A program made the position numbers and the translations under genes. Source: Streptomyces mayonensis (GTDB taxonomy: Bacteria; Actinomycetota; Actinomycetes; Streptomycetales; Streptomycetaceae). Taken from it: 64,000 nucleotides of DNA. Below, piece by piece: positions 37,001-51,328 of this stretch. The notes beneath the pieces are model-generated. The model was not told the DNA's origin and made no database searches. It saw only the letters and a program-made list of their open reading frames with translations. Every line of letters starts with the position of its first letter. Within the stretch, counting starts at the first letter, position 1. The stretch lies in NCBI RefSeq assembly GCF_018982965.1, contig NZ_JACBYP010000004.1, positions 1-64,000 on the forward strand. The letters run 5' to 3'.

Positions 37001-40000
37001 CCCTGCTACCGCCATGGCTGCTGTCGCCGCCACCTCCGCGATCTCCGCCACCTCCGCATCCGCATCCGCATCCGCGGCAGTCGGCCCGGTTGCGTCCGCG
37101 GCCGCCGTGCGGAGCCAGGCGACGGCGCTCCGGGGGGTGGGGCAGACGGACGCGATCCGCAGGCGCTCCTGCGGTCTGCCCGCCTGCAGATGGCGCAGCA
37201 CCTGGCCGTAGGCGTCGGGCCTGCGCTCCAGGTAGTCGGCGATCCGCGCGGCGTCCGACCGCAGCCGGGACGCCCCGGCCGCGGAGAGCACGACGAGCGG
37301 CACGGCGCCGTGGTCCGCGGCGCTCCCCGCCCCCGCCCTCGTCGGCGGAGCCGCCTCCAATACCAGGTGGGCGTTGGTGCCACCGATGCCGAAGCTGCTC
37401 ACGGCGGCCACCCGTTCCCGCCCCGCGGGCCAGGGAAGCGCCTCGGCCGGGACGTAGAACGGTGCCGCGTCGGGCCCGATCTCCGGATTGAGGGCGCGGA
37501 ACCCGCGGGTGGGCGGTATGACACCGTGGTGGACGGAGAGCACGGCCCGTATCAGACCCACCGCTCCGGCCGCCGCACCCAGGTGCCCGATCTGGCTCTT
37601 GACCGAACTGAGCGCGCAGTGGTCCGGCTCCGTCGTACCGAGAGCCTGGCGCAGGGCCTCCGCCTCGACCGGATCGCCGAGACGCGTGCCCGTGCCGTGC
37701 GCCTCCACGTAGGCGACGTCCGAGCCGGGGCGGCCGCTGCGGCGCAGGGCGGTACGGACGGCAGCGCGCTGACCGGGGAGCGAGGGGGCGCTGTAACCGA
37801 GCTTGGCCGACCCGTCGTTGTTCACCGCGGACCCGGTGATCACCGCGTACACGGTGTCCCCGTCCTCCCGCGCCCGGCTCAGCGTCTTGAGGACGAGTAC
37901 GCCGACGCCACTGCCCCCGATCGTGCCGTCGGCGTCGTCGCTGAACGGCCGGCAGTGCCCGTCGGCGGAGAAGATGTGCTGCGGGCGGTACCGGTAGCCC
38001 CGGGACAGCGAGGTGTCGACGAGGACGCCGCCCGCCAGCATCACGTCGGCGTCGCCCTGACGCAGCAGGCCCGCCGCGAGGTGCACGGCCACGAGGGAAC
38101 TCGAGCACGCGGTCTGGGTGGTGAACGCCGGGCCGGTCAGCCCGAGGTGGTAGGCCGCCTTGGTGGCGAGGAAGTCCTTGTCGTGGTGCAGGGCGAGCTG
38201 GAACTCGTCGGGGAGCAGCGCGGGGTCGGCCTCGCGCAGCATGGCCTGGAAGTAGGTGTTCTCGCCCGCGCCGGCCACCAGCCCGACGCGCACGGCTCCG
38301 GTGTCGGCGAGCCCGGCGTGGGCGAGCGCCTCGACGCAGCCCATCAGGAGGTGCCGCTGCTGGGGGTCCATCAGCCGCGCCTCCCGGCGGCTGATGCCGA
38401 AGCGGTCCGGGTCGAACGCCAGCAGTCCGTCCATCTGGCTCCTGGCGCCGACGACGCCCTCGGGTGCGTCGAAGTACTCGATGCCGCTCCCTCCCGCGGC
38501 GATCAGCTCCCAGAAGGCGGCCAGGTCGGGGGCGCCCGGCGCCCGTACCGCCATCCCGACGACGGCGATCCCCTCGGTGCCGGCGCCGCTGCCCGTATCC
38601 GCTTCCGCGCCCGCGTGCGCACCGGAAGCCGCACCCGGTTCCGCACCCAGGCCCGCCCGCGTACCGGCGGCCGTACGGGCTCCGGTGCCCGGCGCCGCCT
38701 CCCGCGGCTGCGGCGGCTCACCGTCCGGCGGTGACTGACGACTGTCGAGGAACCGCGCCAGTCGCCGCACGGTCACATGCTCGAAGAGGTCGGCGACGGT
38801 GAGGGGCAGCCCGAGGACGGTCGTGCAGTGCAGGTGGAAGCGCATCAGGTCGAGACTGGACGCCCCCGCCTCGAAGTACGTCTCGTCGGACCCGATGGCC
38901 GAGCCCGTCGCCTCCTCGAAGGCGGCGGCGAGCGCGGCCTCCCGCCCGGACGTCGGCCCGGCGGCAACGTGGTGGGCGGCCGGCAGTTCCCGCGACGGTG
39001 CGCGCAACGCGGCCTCCCGGTCCAGCTTGCCGCTCGGCGTGCGCGGCAGGCCGGCGAGCAGCCGGAAGCGGCCGACGCGCACGTGCGCGGGCAGCAGCCC
39101 GGCCAGGTGTTCCCGCAGGCCGGCCGCGGAGGGCGTGGGCTCCCGGCACGTCAGGCACGCCACCAGCTCCGCACCGTCGACGGCCACGACGGCCCCGACG
39201 ACGCCGGGGTGGCGCAGCAGGGCCGCCTCCACCTGCCCCAGCTCGAGACGGTGGCCGCTGAGTTTGATCTGGTCGTCGGCCCGCCCCAGGAAGTGCAGCA
39301 GGCCGTCGGCGTCGAACCGGGCACGGTCGCCGCTGCGGTAGAACAGGCCCTGCCCGGGCAGCTCGGTGAACCGCTCCTCGTTCAGACGCCCGTCGCCCAG
39401 GTAGCAGGGCGCGTCCACCACCCCGCCGAGGAGCAGCTCGCCCGGACAACCGGGGGGCACGGGCTGTCCGGCCTCGTCGACGACGTGCAGCACCGCGTTC
39501 GCGACGGGGCCGCCGATGGCGGGCCGGTCCGGCCAGCGCGAGGGGTCGCCGTCGAGGCACAGACTGCTGACGACATGGGTCTCGGTCGGCCCGTACTGGT
39601 TGAACAGCCGGGAGCCGGGCATGCCGGCGAACCAGCGGCGCACGGCGTCGGTGCAGACCAGCTGCTCTCCGGCGGTCACCACCTCGCGGAGCCGGGACGG
39701 GTGGCGGCCGAGGTGCACGGCGTGCTCGGCGAGCATCTGCAGCGCGACGAACGGCAGGTGGATGCGCTCGATGCCGGCGGCGTCCAACTGGTCGAGCAGC
39801 GCCGGAACGTCCTGGCGCCAGCCGGGCCGTACGAGATGCAGGCAGCCTCCCGCGCACAGGGTGCCGAAGATCTCCTGGAAGGACACGTCGAAGGACAGCA
39901 TGGAGAACTGCTGGGTCGCCGCCGCTCCGCCCGGCCCTCCCGACGCCTCCTGCCACTGCAGCAGGTTGCACAGGGTGCGGTCGTACACCCGCACCCCCTT

Positions 40001-43000
40001 GGGGACGCCCGTCGACCCCGAGGTGAACAGGGTGTACAGGGGCCGCCCGCCCCGGTGGGCGGGCAGGGGCGGGGCCGCCGCCTCGGACAGGGTCACGGTG
40101 CGGCGCGGAAGGCCCCCGGGGTCGACCGCGTCGAAGGCGGACTGGTCCCCGGGCGGGAGCAGTACGCACAGCGGGTCCGTCTGCTCCAGGATCTGCCGCA
40201 GCAGCACGGGCGGGTACGACGGGTCCAGCGGTACGGCGGTCAGGTTCAGCCGGGCCAGGGCCAGCAGTGCCACCACGTGCTCGGCGGACGGTTCGAGGAA
40301 CAGGGCCACATGGCATGGCCCTTCGCCGTCCGGCACCGGAGCCGCCGTGAGCAGGTCGGCGGCGAGCGCCGCCGCCCAGGCGTCCAGCGTCCGGTAGTCG
40401 ACCGGCCCCTGAGCGGTCATCAGGGCCGGGGCCGACGGGGTCCTCGCGACCTGCCGGGCGAACCCCTCAGCCACCGTCTCCCAGGCCAGGTCGCGCGACT
40501 CGCCGCGCCCGGGCTCGGGCAGCGACCGCCGGTAGCCGGCGACCAGGTCGGCCACGGTGCCTGCCGCGTTGCCGGCCGCTGTCCCGGACGGCTCCTCGGT
40601 GAGGGCGTCCACCCCCTGGCGGAACAGGTCGGCCACCGCGGCGGCCCGCGCCGGGGTGAAGTGGTCCTCCGCGTACTCCCATTGGCAGAGCAGGCCGTCC
40701 GGCCGTTCGAGCACCGAGAGCGTCATGGGGCACTTGGCCTCGGCGGGCACCGGCCACCACGGGGACGTCTCGCAGTCCGGCAGCGTCAGCGTCTCGAAGT
40801 CGGTGTTCTCCAGCACGAAGAGGAAGTCGAACGGAGAACCCGCCCCGAGCTGCGGACTCCGTGCCTGCACGACGTCGGCCAGCGCGACGTCCTGCCGCTC
40901 CAGCACCTCCTGCGTGTCGCGGCCCAGGCGCAGCAACTGCTCACGCAACTGCTGTCCCGGTGACACGTCCAGGGGAAGCAGGACGGTGTTGGCGAACATG
41001 CCGACGCTGTGCTCGAACTCCCGCACCGGACGGCCCGCGACCGGTGCCGCGACCCGGGGCCGGGTGCTGCCGGTCACCCCGTACAACGCCCAGGCGTAGA
41101 CGGCGAGCAGCACCTGGAAGCGGGTCAGCCCCGCGGCGCCGCAGAGCCGGTCGAGGGCTGCGCGGCGGACCACGTCCAGTTGTGTGTGCAGCAGCGCCGC
41201 ACCGGGGCGGGCCTCCGGGGTGAGGGCCTGCTGCGGCATCGCCTGCTCGGGCGCGGCGTGCTCGGCGTAGTGGGCCAGCAGCCCGGTGCGCAGGGCGTCG
41301 TAGGCCGGGTCGGCCCGCCACTGCTCCTGCCAGACGGCGAAGTCGAGCGGGGTGGGCGCGGGGGCGGCGCGTTCCGGGCCGCTGTCCGTTCCGGCGAGGG
41401 CCGCGGCGTAGCCCTCCGACAGATCGTGCAGCAGGACGTTCAGCGACCAGCCGTCGACGGCGATGTGGTGCAGGTGCAGGAGCAGTACCGAGCCGGAGCC
41501 CGACGCGGACGGGCGCAGACCCACCCGCAGCATGCGCGGCCGGGACAGGTCGAAGGGCTCCGCGAAGAACGCGTCCTGCCCGGCGCCGGACTCCGGCTCG
41601 CCGCCCGCCCCTTCGCCGGGTGAGGCGGTCGAGACGGACGAGGCGGACGAGGCGGACGAGGCGGGCGCCGCATGCGCCCCGGACGACGTGTGCCGCTCCG
41701 TCGCCCCCGTCCACGGGTCGTACGGCTCACCCACCACCTGGAGCAGCCCTCCGGGTGCCGCCTCGAACGCGGTGCGCAGGGCGGGGTGCCGGGCGACCAG
41801 CCGCGACGACGCCCGGCGCAGGGCCGCGACGTCGACGTCGCCCTCGACGGCGAACGCCAGCCGGACGTCGTAGGCCCGGGAGTGCGGGGACTGCTGCTGG
41901 AGGAGCCACAGCCGCTGCTGTTCGCTGGTCGCGGGGGCGGACCGGGCGCCTGCCGCCGGCACGGCGGGATACACGACCGCACCGGTGTCCGGCGCCGTCC
42001 GGACGGCTCGGACGGCCTCGGCCAGCGTGGCGAGGTCACTGCCGAGCACCAGGCTCTGCGGCAGGTCGCGGTTCCAGCGCCGCCGGATCTCGAAGCGCAG
42101 CCGCAACGCCTTGAGGGAGTCGCCGCCGCACGCGATCCACGTGTCGCCCGGCCGGAGGTCCGGCAGGCCAAGGACCTGGCCTGCCATCTCCAGCAGTTCG
42201 CGCTGCCAGGGATCGGTGGCCCCGGCCGCGTCGCCGTCCGGCCGCCAGGGCGGATCCGTGCGCGCCAGCAGGGCGGCCTCGTCGACCTTGCCGTTGGCGG
42301 TGCGCGGCACGGCGCCGATCCGGAACAGGTGGTGCGGCCGCATGTAGACGGGCAGGCCGGCGGCCAGGTGACGGTCGACGTCCTCCCAGGCCAGCTCGGG
42401 GTCCACGACGAGGTAGGCCAGCAGTTCGTTCGGCCCGTCGGCCCCGACCCGGCGGGAGCACACGTGGGCCTGGCGCACGGCCGGGTGGGCGAGGATCCGC
42501 TGTTCCAGCTCGCCGGGTTCCACGCGGAAGCCACGGACCTTCACCTGGCGGTCGGCGCGCCCGACGTACTCGATGTCTCCGCGGGCGTCACGGCGTACCA
42601 GGTCACCGGTGCGGTAGTGGACGACGGGCGGCCCGTCCGGCCGGGGCAGGGGCACGAACCGGCGTGCGCTCTCCTCGGGCAGGTTGCGGTAACCGGCGGC
42701 GACACCGGCGCCGGACAGCAGGAGCTCGGCCACCTCGCCGGGGGCGGCGGCGCGGGTGGTCCCCGGCACCACCAGGGCCGTGCCGGTCTCGGGCAGTGCC
42801 CGCCCGATCGGCACCACGGGCGTGTCGGCGTCCCGCGCGACGGGGTGGCACAGCGCGAAGGTGGAGCACTCGGTCGGCCCGTAGACGTTGTACAACCGCG
42901 TGCGGCTGCCGGCGTTGTGGCGGTACCAGGAGCGGACCGCCCGGGCGTTGAGCTGCTCCCCGCCGACCAGCAGCTGCCCGAGGCCCGCGAAGCAGTCGGG

Positions 43001-43788
43001 CACCGTCCCGACGACGGCGTGGAACAGGGCCGCGGTCACGAACGCGGTGTCGACGCGCTCGCGCAGCAGGACCTCCGCCAGCCGTTCCGGCGACTGGACG
43101 TCGTCGTCGGCCAGGACGACGCAGCAGCCGCCGGTCAGCAGCGGCACCCACACCTCGAAACTCAGCGCGTCGAAGGCGGGACTGGCCAGACAGGCGAAGC
43201 GTGCCGTCTCCTCCAGCCGGATGTACCCGGGATGCGCCAGCCGCAGGACGCCGGAGTCGCGCACCTCGACGCCCTTGGGCCGGCCGGTGGTTCCCGAGGT
43301 GTAGAAGAGGAAGGAGACCGGTGGAGCGGTGTCGGGCGGCAGCGGCCGGTCAGCGGAGTCCCGGCCGGACCGCAGCAGTTCGTCCACCGGCACGGCCGCG
43401 GTCCGGGGCGGAGGATCCGTCGGCGCGTCACCGGCGTGCACGAACACCGCGGCGCCGGAGTCCCGCAGGACGTGGTCCCTGCGCTCCGCGGGGCTCTGCA
43501 GGTCCAGGGGGACGACGCGGGCGCCGAGACGGAGCACGCCCAGCATCACGCAGACGAGCCGCCAGCCGCGGGGCAGACCCACGGCGACGGCGTCGCCCGG
43601 GCCCACCCGCAGGGCCCGCAGCCCCGCGGCGGCGTGCGTGGCCTCGGCCTCCAGCGTGCGGTAGTCGAGCGTCCGGTCGCCGTCGCGCACGGCCGGGGCG
43701 TGCGGGGTCCGCCCGGCCTGCTCGTGCACGGCGCGGGCCAGGGACGTGGAAAGGGCAGGTGTGCGCATCATGCCTCTGGTGCCGTGGT

Positions 43789-43792
<4 letters not shown>
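34088..43792 (-). CDS. Hybrid NRPS-PKS, A-PCP-C-A-PCP-KS-KR-ACP-TE (detoxin/rimosamide-like)
   Basis: 3234 residues. Domains in order: A1 (~30-530; YTSGTTGRPKG ~163), PCP1 (GGDSL, Ser ~558), C (~620-1060; HHIAVDG ~774), A2 (~1110-1610; FTSGSTGVPKG ~1255), PCP2 (GASSL, S1646), KS (~1720-2150; TACSSS, C1896; EAHGTGT), KR (GGTGGLG ~2631; Y2767), ACP (GADSL, S2923) and TE (GWSFG, S3061). Only ~200 residues lie between KS and KR, so no AT fits; the malonyl transferase must act in trans. Reading the ten-residue codes by alignment with GrsA gives about DAFFLGVTF-K for A1 (Ile/Val-like) and DVQHVAQVV-K for A2 (close to proline codes). The product would be aminoacyl-prolyl plus one ketide unit, beta-reduced, as in detoxinine. 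The ATG at 43792 overlaps the upstream NRPS stop (ATGA). Confidence 0.92.
36110..36215. repeat. Hexanucleotide repeat tract inside the NRPS-PKS gene
   Basis: Units such as ggtctt, ggtttc and ggtctc repeat about 17 times on the plus strand. They encode an alternating Thr/Glu/Lys/Gln run (residues ~2526-2561, TETQTETETKTQTETK and onward) in the structural half of the KR. It is much less G/C-rich than the flanks and keeps the frame, being a multiple of three. Confidence 0.85.
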
Positions 43793-47721
<3,929 letters not shown>

Positions 47722-48158
47722 GTGTGGCCCTTCTCCCGTGCTGGAAAGGTTGCCAGGGGTGTGACCGTGCGAACTCCGTGACGCCTGCCTGTCGGTGGGG
47801 CAAGCGGAGCCAATCATTCGGTTGAAGTGATGACCATGTCAACGGCCTCAGGCGGGTATTCGCGGTCCGCCGGGTGCGCGCAGGGCGACATCTGACGGCA
47901 ATTCGCCACCGAGCCGGGCACGGCTGCCATGCATCACCCTCGGTTACAATGCTCACTTCATGCCCGCGGCCGGAGGCAAGGGGCGAACGGCCGTCGTCGG
48001 TCTGTCGGCCGGGACACGGGGAAGCCGTATGCTGGTGCGAATTCCACGCGTTCTTCCCTGGGCCGTGGCGGGCGGTTCCGGTACGTCGCGCACCTGCGCG
48101 ACCGATCCCGCCGCACGGCTGAGGAAAAGCGAACCGTGCGGCACGGCTGAAGAAACGG
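47722..48158. other. Divergent regulatory region between the NRPS operon and the HipA-like gene
   Basis: 437 bases with no gene I can support. It holds the candidate NRPS promoter (47813-47842, minus strand). On the plus strand there is a possible -10 TACAAT at 47945-47950. A near-repeat cacggctgaggaaa / cacggctgaagaaa at ~48113 and ~48143 lies just before the HipA-like start. Confidence 0.5.
47813..47842 (-). promoter_or_regulatory. Candidate promoter of the NRPS operon
   Basis: On the minus strand TTGACA (47842-47837) and AATGAT (47818-47813) are 18 nt apart. The -35 is a perfect consensus; the -10 is only fair. Transcription would start near 47806, leaving an ~85-nt leader before the TTG start with its strong ribosome-binding site. 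Confidence 0.5.
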
Positions 48159-48938
48159 GTGACCCGGGAAGTGCTGAAAGAGGTCCTCGCGACCCGCTAC
48201 ATCACGCCGTTGCGCGAAGGCGGCTCGCTCCCGGGGCTCGTCGAGGCCGACGACCTCGGAAGCTACGTCCTGAAGTTCACCGGCGCGGGCCAGGGGCGCA
48301 AGACGCTCGTCGCCGAAGTGGTCTGCGGTGAACTCGCCCGGCGGCTCGGCTTCAGGGTGCCGCGCCTGGTGACGGTGGGCCTCGATCCGGTGCTGGGCCT
48401 CGGCGAACCCGACCCCGAGGTGCAGGACCTGCTCAAGTCCAGCGGCGGCACCAACCTGGGCATGGAGTTCCTCTCCGGGGCCCTCGGCTTCGACCCGCTG
48501 GCCTTCGACGTGCGTCCCGAGGAGGCCGGACGGATCGTGTGGTTCGACGCGCTCGTGAACAACGTCGACCGGTCCTGGCGCAACCCCAACCTGCTGAGGT
48601 GGCGCGGCGAGACCTGGCTCATCGACCACGGCGCCACCATGATCTGGCACCACAACTGGCCCGGCGCCGAAACCTCCGCCGCCCGCCCCTACGACGCCGC
48701 CGACCACGCCCTCGCCCGCTTCGCGCCGGACGTCCGCGCGGCCGCCGCGGCGCTCGCGCCCCTGGTCACCGAGGAACTCCTCGCCGAGGTCACCGCCGAG
48801 ATCCCCGAGGTCTGGCTGCGGGACGAGCCCGGGTTCGCGACGCCCGACGACCTCCGGCGGGCCTACGCCCGGCCCCTGCTCGCCCGGGCCGCCACGATCC
48901 ACGAACGCGTCGCAGCAGGCACGGAGGGGACACGGTGA
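48159..48938 (+). CDS. HipA-like kinase family protein
   Basis: 259 residues. It carries HipA-type kinase elements: SYVLKFTGAGQGRKTLVAEV with the lysine of the ATP pocket, RIVWFDALVNNVDRSWRNPN with the catalytic-loop Asp/Asn pattern, and TWLIDHGATMIWHHNWP resembling the metal-binding D-H-G segment. The usual HipB antitoxin is absent and the N-terminal HipA subdomain is missing. The next gene, DUF3037, is coupled by GTGA overlap. HipA-like plus DUF3037 pairs recur in bacteria, and their function is not established. The GTG at 48159 has only a weak upstream purine stretch; GTG 48171 is possible. Confidence 0.83.
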   Translation: MTREVLKEVLATRYITPLREGGSLPGLVEADDLGSYVLKFTGAGQGRKTLVAEVVCGELARRLGFRVPRLVTVGLDPVLGLGEPDPEVQDLLKSSGGTNLGMEFLSGALGFDPLAFDVRPEEAGRIVWFDALVNNVDRSWRNPNLLRWRGETWLIDHGATMIWHHNWPGAETSAARPYDAADHALARFAPDVRAAAAALAPLVTEELLAEVTAEIPEVWLRDEPGFATPDDLRRAYARPLLARAATIHERVAAGTEGTR

Positions 48939-49348
48939 GCGAGCCGGGCACGGAGGGGGGACGGGTGGGCGAGCGCCACGTCTTCGAGTATGCGCTGGTG
49001 CGCGTCGTGCCGCGTGTCGAGCGCGGGGAGTGCGTCAACGCGGGGGTGCTCGTGTACTGCCGCGCCAAGTCCTACGTCGGGGCGCTCACCCACCTCGACG
49101 AGACCAGGCTGCTGGCGCTCGACCCGCACGCGGACCTGCCCGGGGTGCGGGCGGCGCTGCGGGCCGTGGATGGTGTGTGCGCCGGCGGCGACGCGGCCGG
49201 CCAGGCGGCCGGGGACGATCCCGGCCGCCGGTTCCGCTGGCTGGTCGCGCCCCGTTCCACGATCGTCCAGCCGGGCCCCGTCCACACCGGCCTCACCGCC
49301 GATCCGGCGGCCGAGACGGAACGCCTCCTCGGCCTGCTGGTGCGGTAG
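48935..49348 (+). CDS. DUF3037 family protein
   Basis: 137 residues. The family core includes HVFEYALVRVVPRVERGECV, NAGVLVYCRAKSYVGA and DETRLLALDPHADLPGVRAA, followed by FRWLVAPRSTIVQPGPVHTG. It starts with GTG inside the stop of the HipA-like gene (GTGA) and has GAGGGG just ahead. The tight coupling suggests a stoichiometric partner or regulator of the HipA-like kinase. No enzymatic motif is visible and the function is unknown. Confidence 0.85.
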   Translation: MSEPGTEGGRVGERHVFEYALVRVVPRVERGECVNAGVLVYCRAKSYVGALTHLDETRLLALDPHADLPGVRAALRAVDGVCAGGDAAGQAAGDDPGRRFRWLVAPRSTIVQPGPVHTGLTADPAAETERLLGLLVR

Positions 49349-49462
49349 GACGCGGGAAGGTTCGCCGCCGGCGCTCCCACCGCCGTTCGCAGCGTCGTTT
49401 GCGCCGTGTTCGCGTCGATCGGGTCCCCAGCCGGGTGTGCCGGCGGTCTCCCGGTCGCGGTG

Positions 49463-50272
49463 TCAGGCGTTCCGGCGCCGCCGCAGCAGCGCGTACCCCG
49501 CGGCCAGCGCGGCGCTCGCCACGCAGCCGAGCCCGATCGCGATGTCCTGGCCGCTCGGACCGGAGGACGAGGCGCCGCCGAGTCCGCCCTGGGTGCCGAG
49601 AGTCGGTACGGCGGTGGGGGAGGCGGTCGGCGCCGAGGTGGCCGGGGCGGGCGTGGTGGCCGCCGGGGCAGGTGCGGTCGGGGTCGGGCGCGGCTTGGAG
49701 GTCGCGGAGATCGTCGGGTCCGAGGCCCAGTGCAGCGATGCCCCGGCGACGGCGCCTTCGTGCGCCTCCCGGCCCTGCCCGAGCCCGACCTGCCCGGGCC
49801 TTCCCTGGTCCGGGCGGACCAGGCCGATGCCGCTCCCGTCGATGCCGCCCCCGTCGGGACGACCGTCACCGAGGACGCCCTCGCCGGCCTGGCCCGGGCC
49901 GAACCCGTCCTGGCCGAACTCGTCTTGGCCGAACTCGTCTTGGCCGAATCCGTCCTGGCCCGGCCCGCCCTGCTCGATCCCCCCTTGGCCGAATCCGTCC
50001 TGGCCCGCCCCCTCCTGGCCGAGCGGATCCTCTTCGTACCGGCCCTGGTCCGCTCCGCCCGCGTCGGGCAGACCCTCGTCGGCGGAATCCTGCGGGAGGG
50101 CGTCCGGAGACAGTGGCTCCGAGCCGCCCGGATCGGCGTCGAGGCCGGGCCGGGCCGCCTCCTGGTGGACGGGGCTCCGGGCCTCCAGGCCCTCGGCGTG
50201 TGCGGTGTCGGTCAGCGGCACGAGCGCGGCGATCGCGACGGCTATGCCTGCTGCACCGGTGTGACGGCGCAT
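49463..50272 (-). CDS. Secreted repetitive protein with C-terminal membrane anchor
   Basis: 269 residues. The signal peptide MRRHTGAAGIAVAIAALVPL is cleaved probably after AHA. The middle is acidic and Gly/Gln/Asp-rich, with tandem repeats built on GQDGFGQ, GQDEFGQ and GGPGQDGFGQ (~90-140). A Pro/Ala/Thr-rich stretch precedes a C-terminal helix (IAIGLGCVASAALAAGYALL) and RRRRNA. That tail resembles a sorting signal, but no LPxTG-like motif precedes it, so it is more likely simply membrane-anchored. The ATG at 50272 follows AAAGGAGG. Function unknown; a surface or envelope protein is probable. Confidence 0.8.
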   Translation of the reverse strand: MRRHTGAAGIAVAIAALVPLTDTAHAEGLEARSPVHQEAARPGLDADPGGSEPLSPDALPQDSADEGLPDAGGADQGRYEEDPLGQEGAGQDGFGQGGIEQGGPGQDGFGQDEFGQDEFGQDGFGPGQAGEGVLGDGRPDGGGIDGSGIGLVRPDQGRPGQVGLGQGREAHEGAVAGASLHWASDPTISATSKPRPTPTAPAPAATTPAPATSAPTASPTAVPTLGTQGGLGGASSSGPSGQDIAIGLGCVASAALAAGYALLRRRRNA

Positions 50273-50409
50273 GGACGCCTCCTTTCCGGTCACGAATGGG
50301 TCGCGTCTCGACGCTAGGGTCCCGGCGGCCCGGCGGCCCGCAGCGCTGGGCCGATCGGGCGAGCGGCCCGGGGAGCCGCGCCCGGCGGCCAGGTAATGGA
50401 TCACACCCG

Positions 50410-50450
50410 CCCGGTGTCCCGTTGACACCGGGTGCCAGGGCTTCTAGCGT
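50410..50450 (+). promoter_or_regulatory. Promoter and overlapping operator-like inverted repeat of the fabG pair
   Basis: TTGACA (50422-50427) and TAGCGT (50445-50450) are 17 nt apart, a good primary-sigma promoter. The inverted repeat CCCGGTGTC (50410-50418) / GACACCGGG (50424-50432) covers the -35, as a repressor site would. The transcript leader to the ATG at 50554 is about 95 nt. Confidence 0.65.
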
Positions 50451-50553
50451 CACGTCTGCGGAAGGTACTAAGCGGTCGCTCACCCGAGGGTGCACGCTCC
50501 GCACGGGCCGCACACCAGCACGGGCCGCATCCCCAGGACGAGGAGAAGCATCG

Positions 50554-51315
50554 ATGTCCACCACTGAGCAGCGGGTCGCCGTCGTCACCGGAGCCGCGCG
50601 CGGCATCGGCGCCGCCACCGCCGTACGCCTGGCCGCCGAGGGACGCGCCGTCGCCGTCATCGATCTCGACGAGGCCGCCTGCAAGGACACCGTGGAGAAG
50701 ATCACCGCGGCCGGCGGCCGGGCGATCGCGGTCGGCTGCGACGTCTCCGACGAGGCGCAGGTCGAGGCGGCCGTCGCCCGGATCACCGAGGAACTGGGAG
50801 CGCCGACGGTCCTCGTGAACAACGCGGGCGTGCTGCGCGACAACCTGCTGTTCAAGATGAGCGTCTCCGACTGGGACACCGTCATGAACGTGCACCTGCG
50901 CGGTGCCTTCCTGATGTCGAAGGCCTGTCAGAAGCACATGGTGGACGCCGGCTTCGGCCGCATCGTCAACCTTTCCTCGTCCTCCGCGCTCGGCAACCGC
51001 GGCCAGGTCAACTACTCCGCCGCCAAGGCCGGTCTCCAGGGCTTCACCAAGACCCTCGCCAAGGAGCTGGGCAAGTTCGGCGTGACCGCCAACGCCGTCG
51101 CCCCCGGCTTCATCGCCACCGACATGACCGCCGCCACCGCCGAGCGCGTCGGCATGGGCTTCGAGGACTTCAAGGCCGCCGCCGCCACCCAGATCCCGGT
51201 CGCCCGGGTCGGCGAGGCCGCCGACGTCGCCAACGCCATCGCCTTCTTCACCGGCGAGGCCGCCGGCTTCGTCTCCGGCCAGGTGCTGTACGTCGCCGGC
51301 GGACCGCTCGACTAG
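50554..51315 (+). CDS. fabG: 3-oxoacyl-ACP reductase-like SDR (FabG family)
   Basis: 253 residues, classical short-chain dehydrogenase. The cofactor motif TGAARGIG, NNAG (LVNNAGVLRD), the catalytic Ser in NLSSSSALGN and Tyr/Lys in YSAAKAG are all present. It would use NADPH or NADH to reduce 3-oxoacyl substrates. Position, tandem with a second SDR and followed by ung, matches the paired fabG homologues of S. coelicolor, which are distinct from the fatty-acid-synthase fabG. No acyl-carrier or condensing genes are near, so the true substrate is open. The ATG at 50554 follows AGGAGAA. It lies under the promoter and inverted repeat at 50410-50450. Confidence 0.9.
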   Translation: MSTTEQRVAVVTGAARGIGAATAVRLAAEGRAVAVIDLDEAACKDTVEKITAAGGRAIAVGCDVSDEAQVEAAVARITEELGAPTVLVNNAGVLRDNLLFKMSVSDWDTVMNVHLRGAFLMSKACQKHMVDAGFGRIVNLSSSSALGNRGQVNYSAAKAGLQGFTKTLAKELGKFGVTANAVAPGFIATDMTAATAERVGMGFEDFKAAAATQIPVARVGEAADVANAIAFFTGEAAGFVSGQVLYVAGGPLD

Positions 51316-51328
51316 GAAGACCGGGACA

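Noticed and set aside
35270..38734. Long plus-strand frame opposite the PKS part of the hybrid
   Set aside because: Composition is typical of an antisense high-GC frame, and KS/KR motifs are complete on the minus strand.
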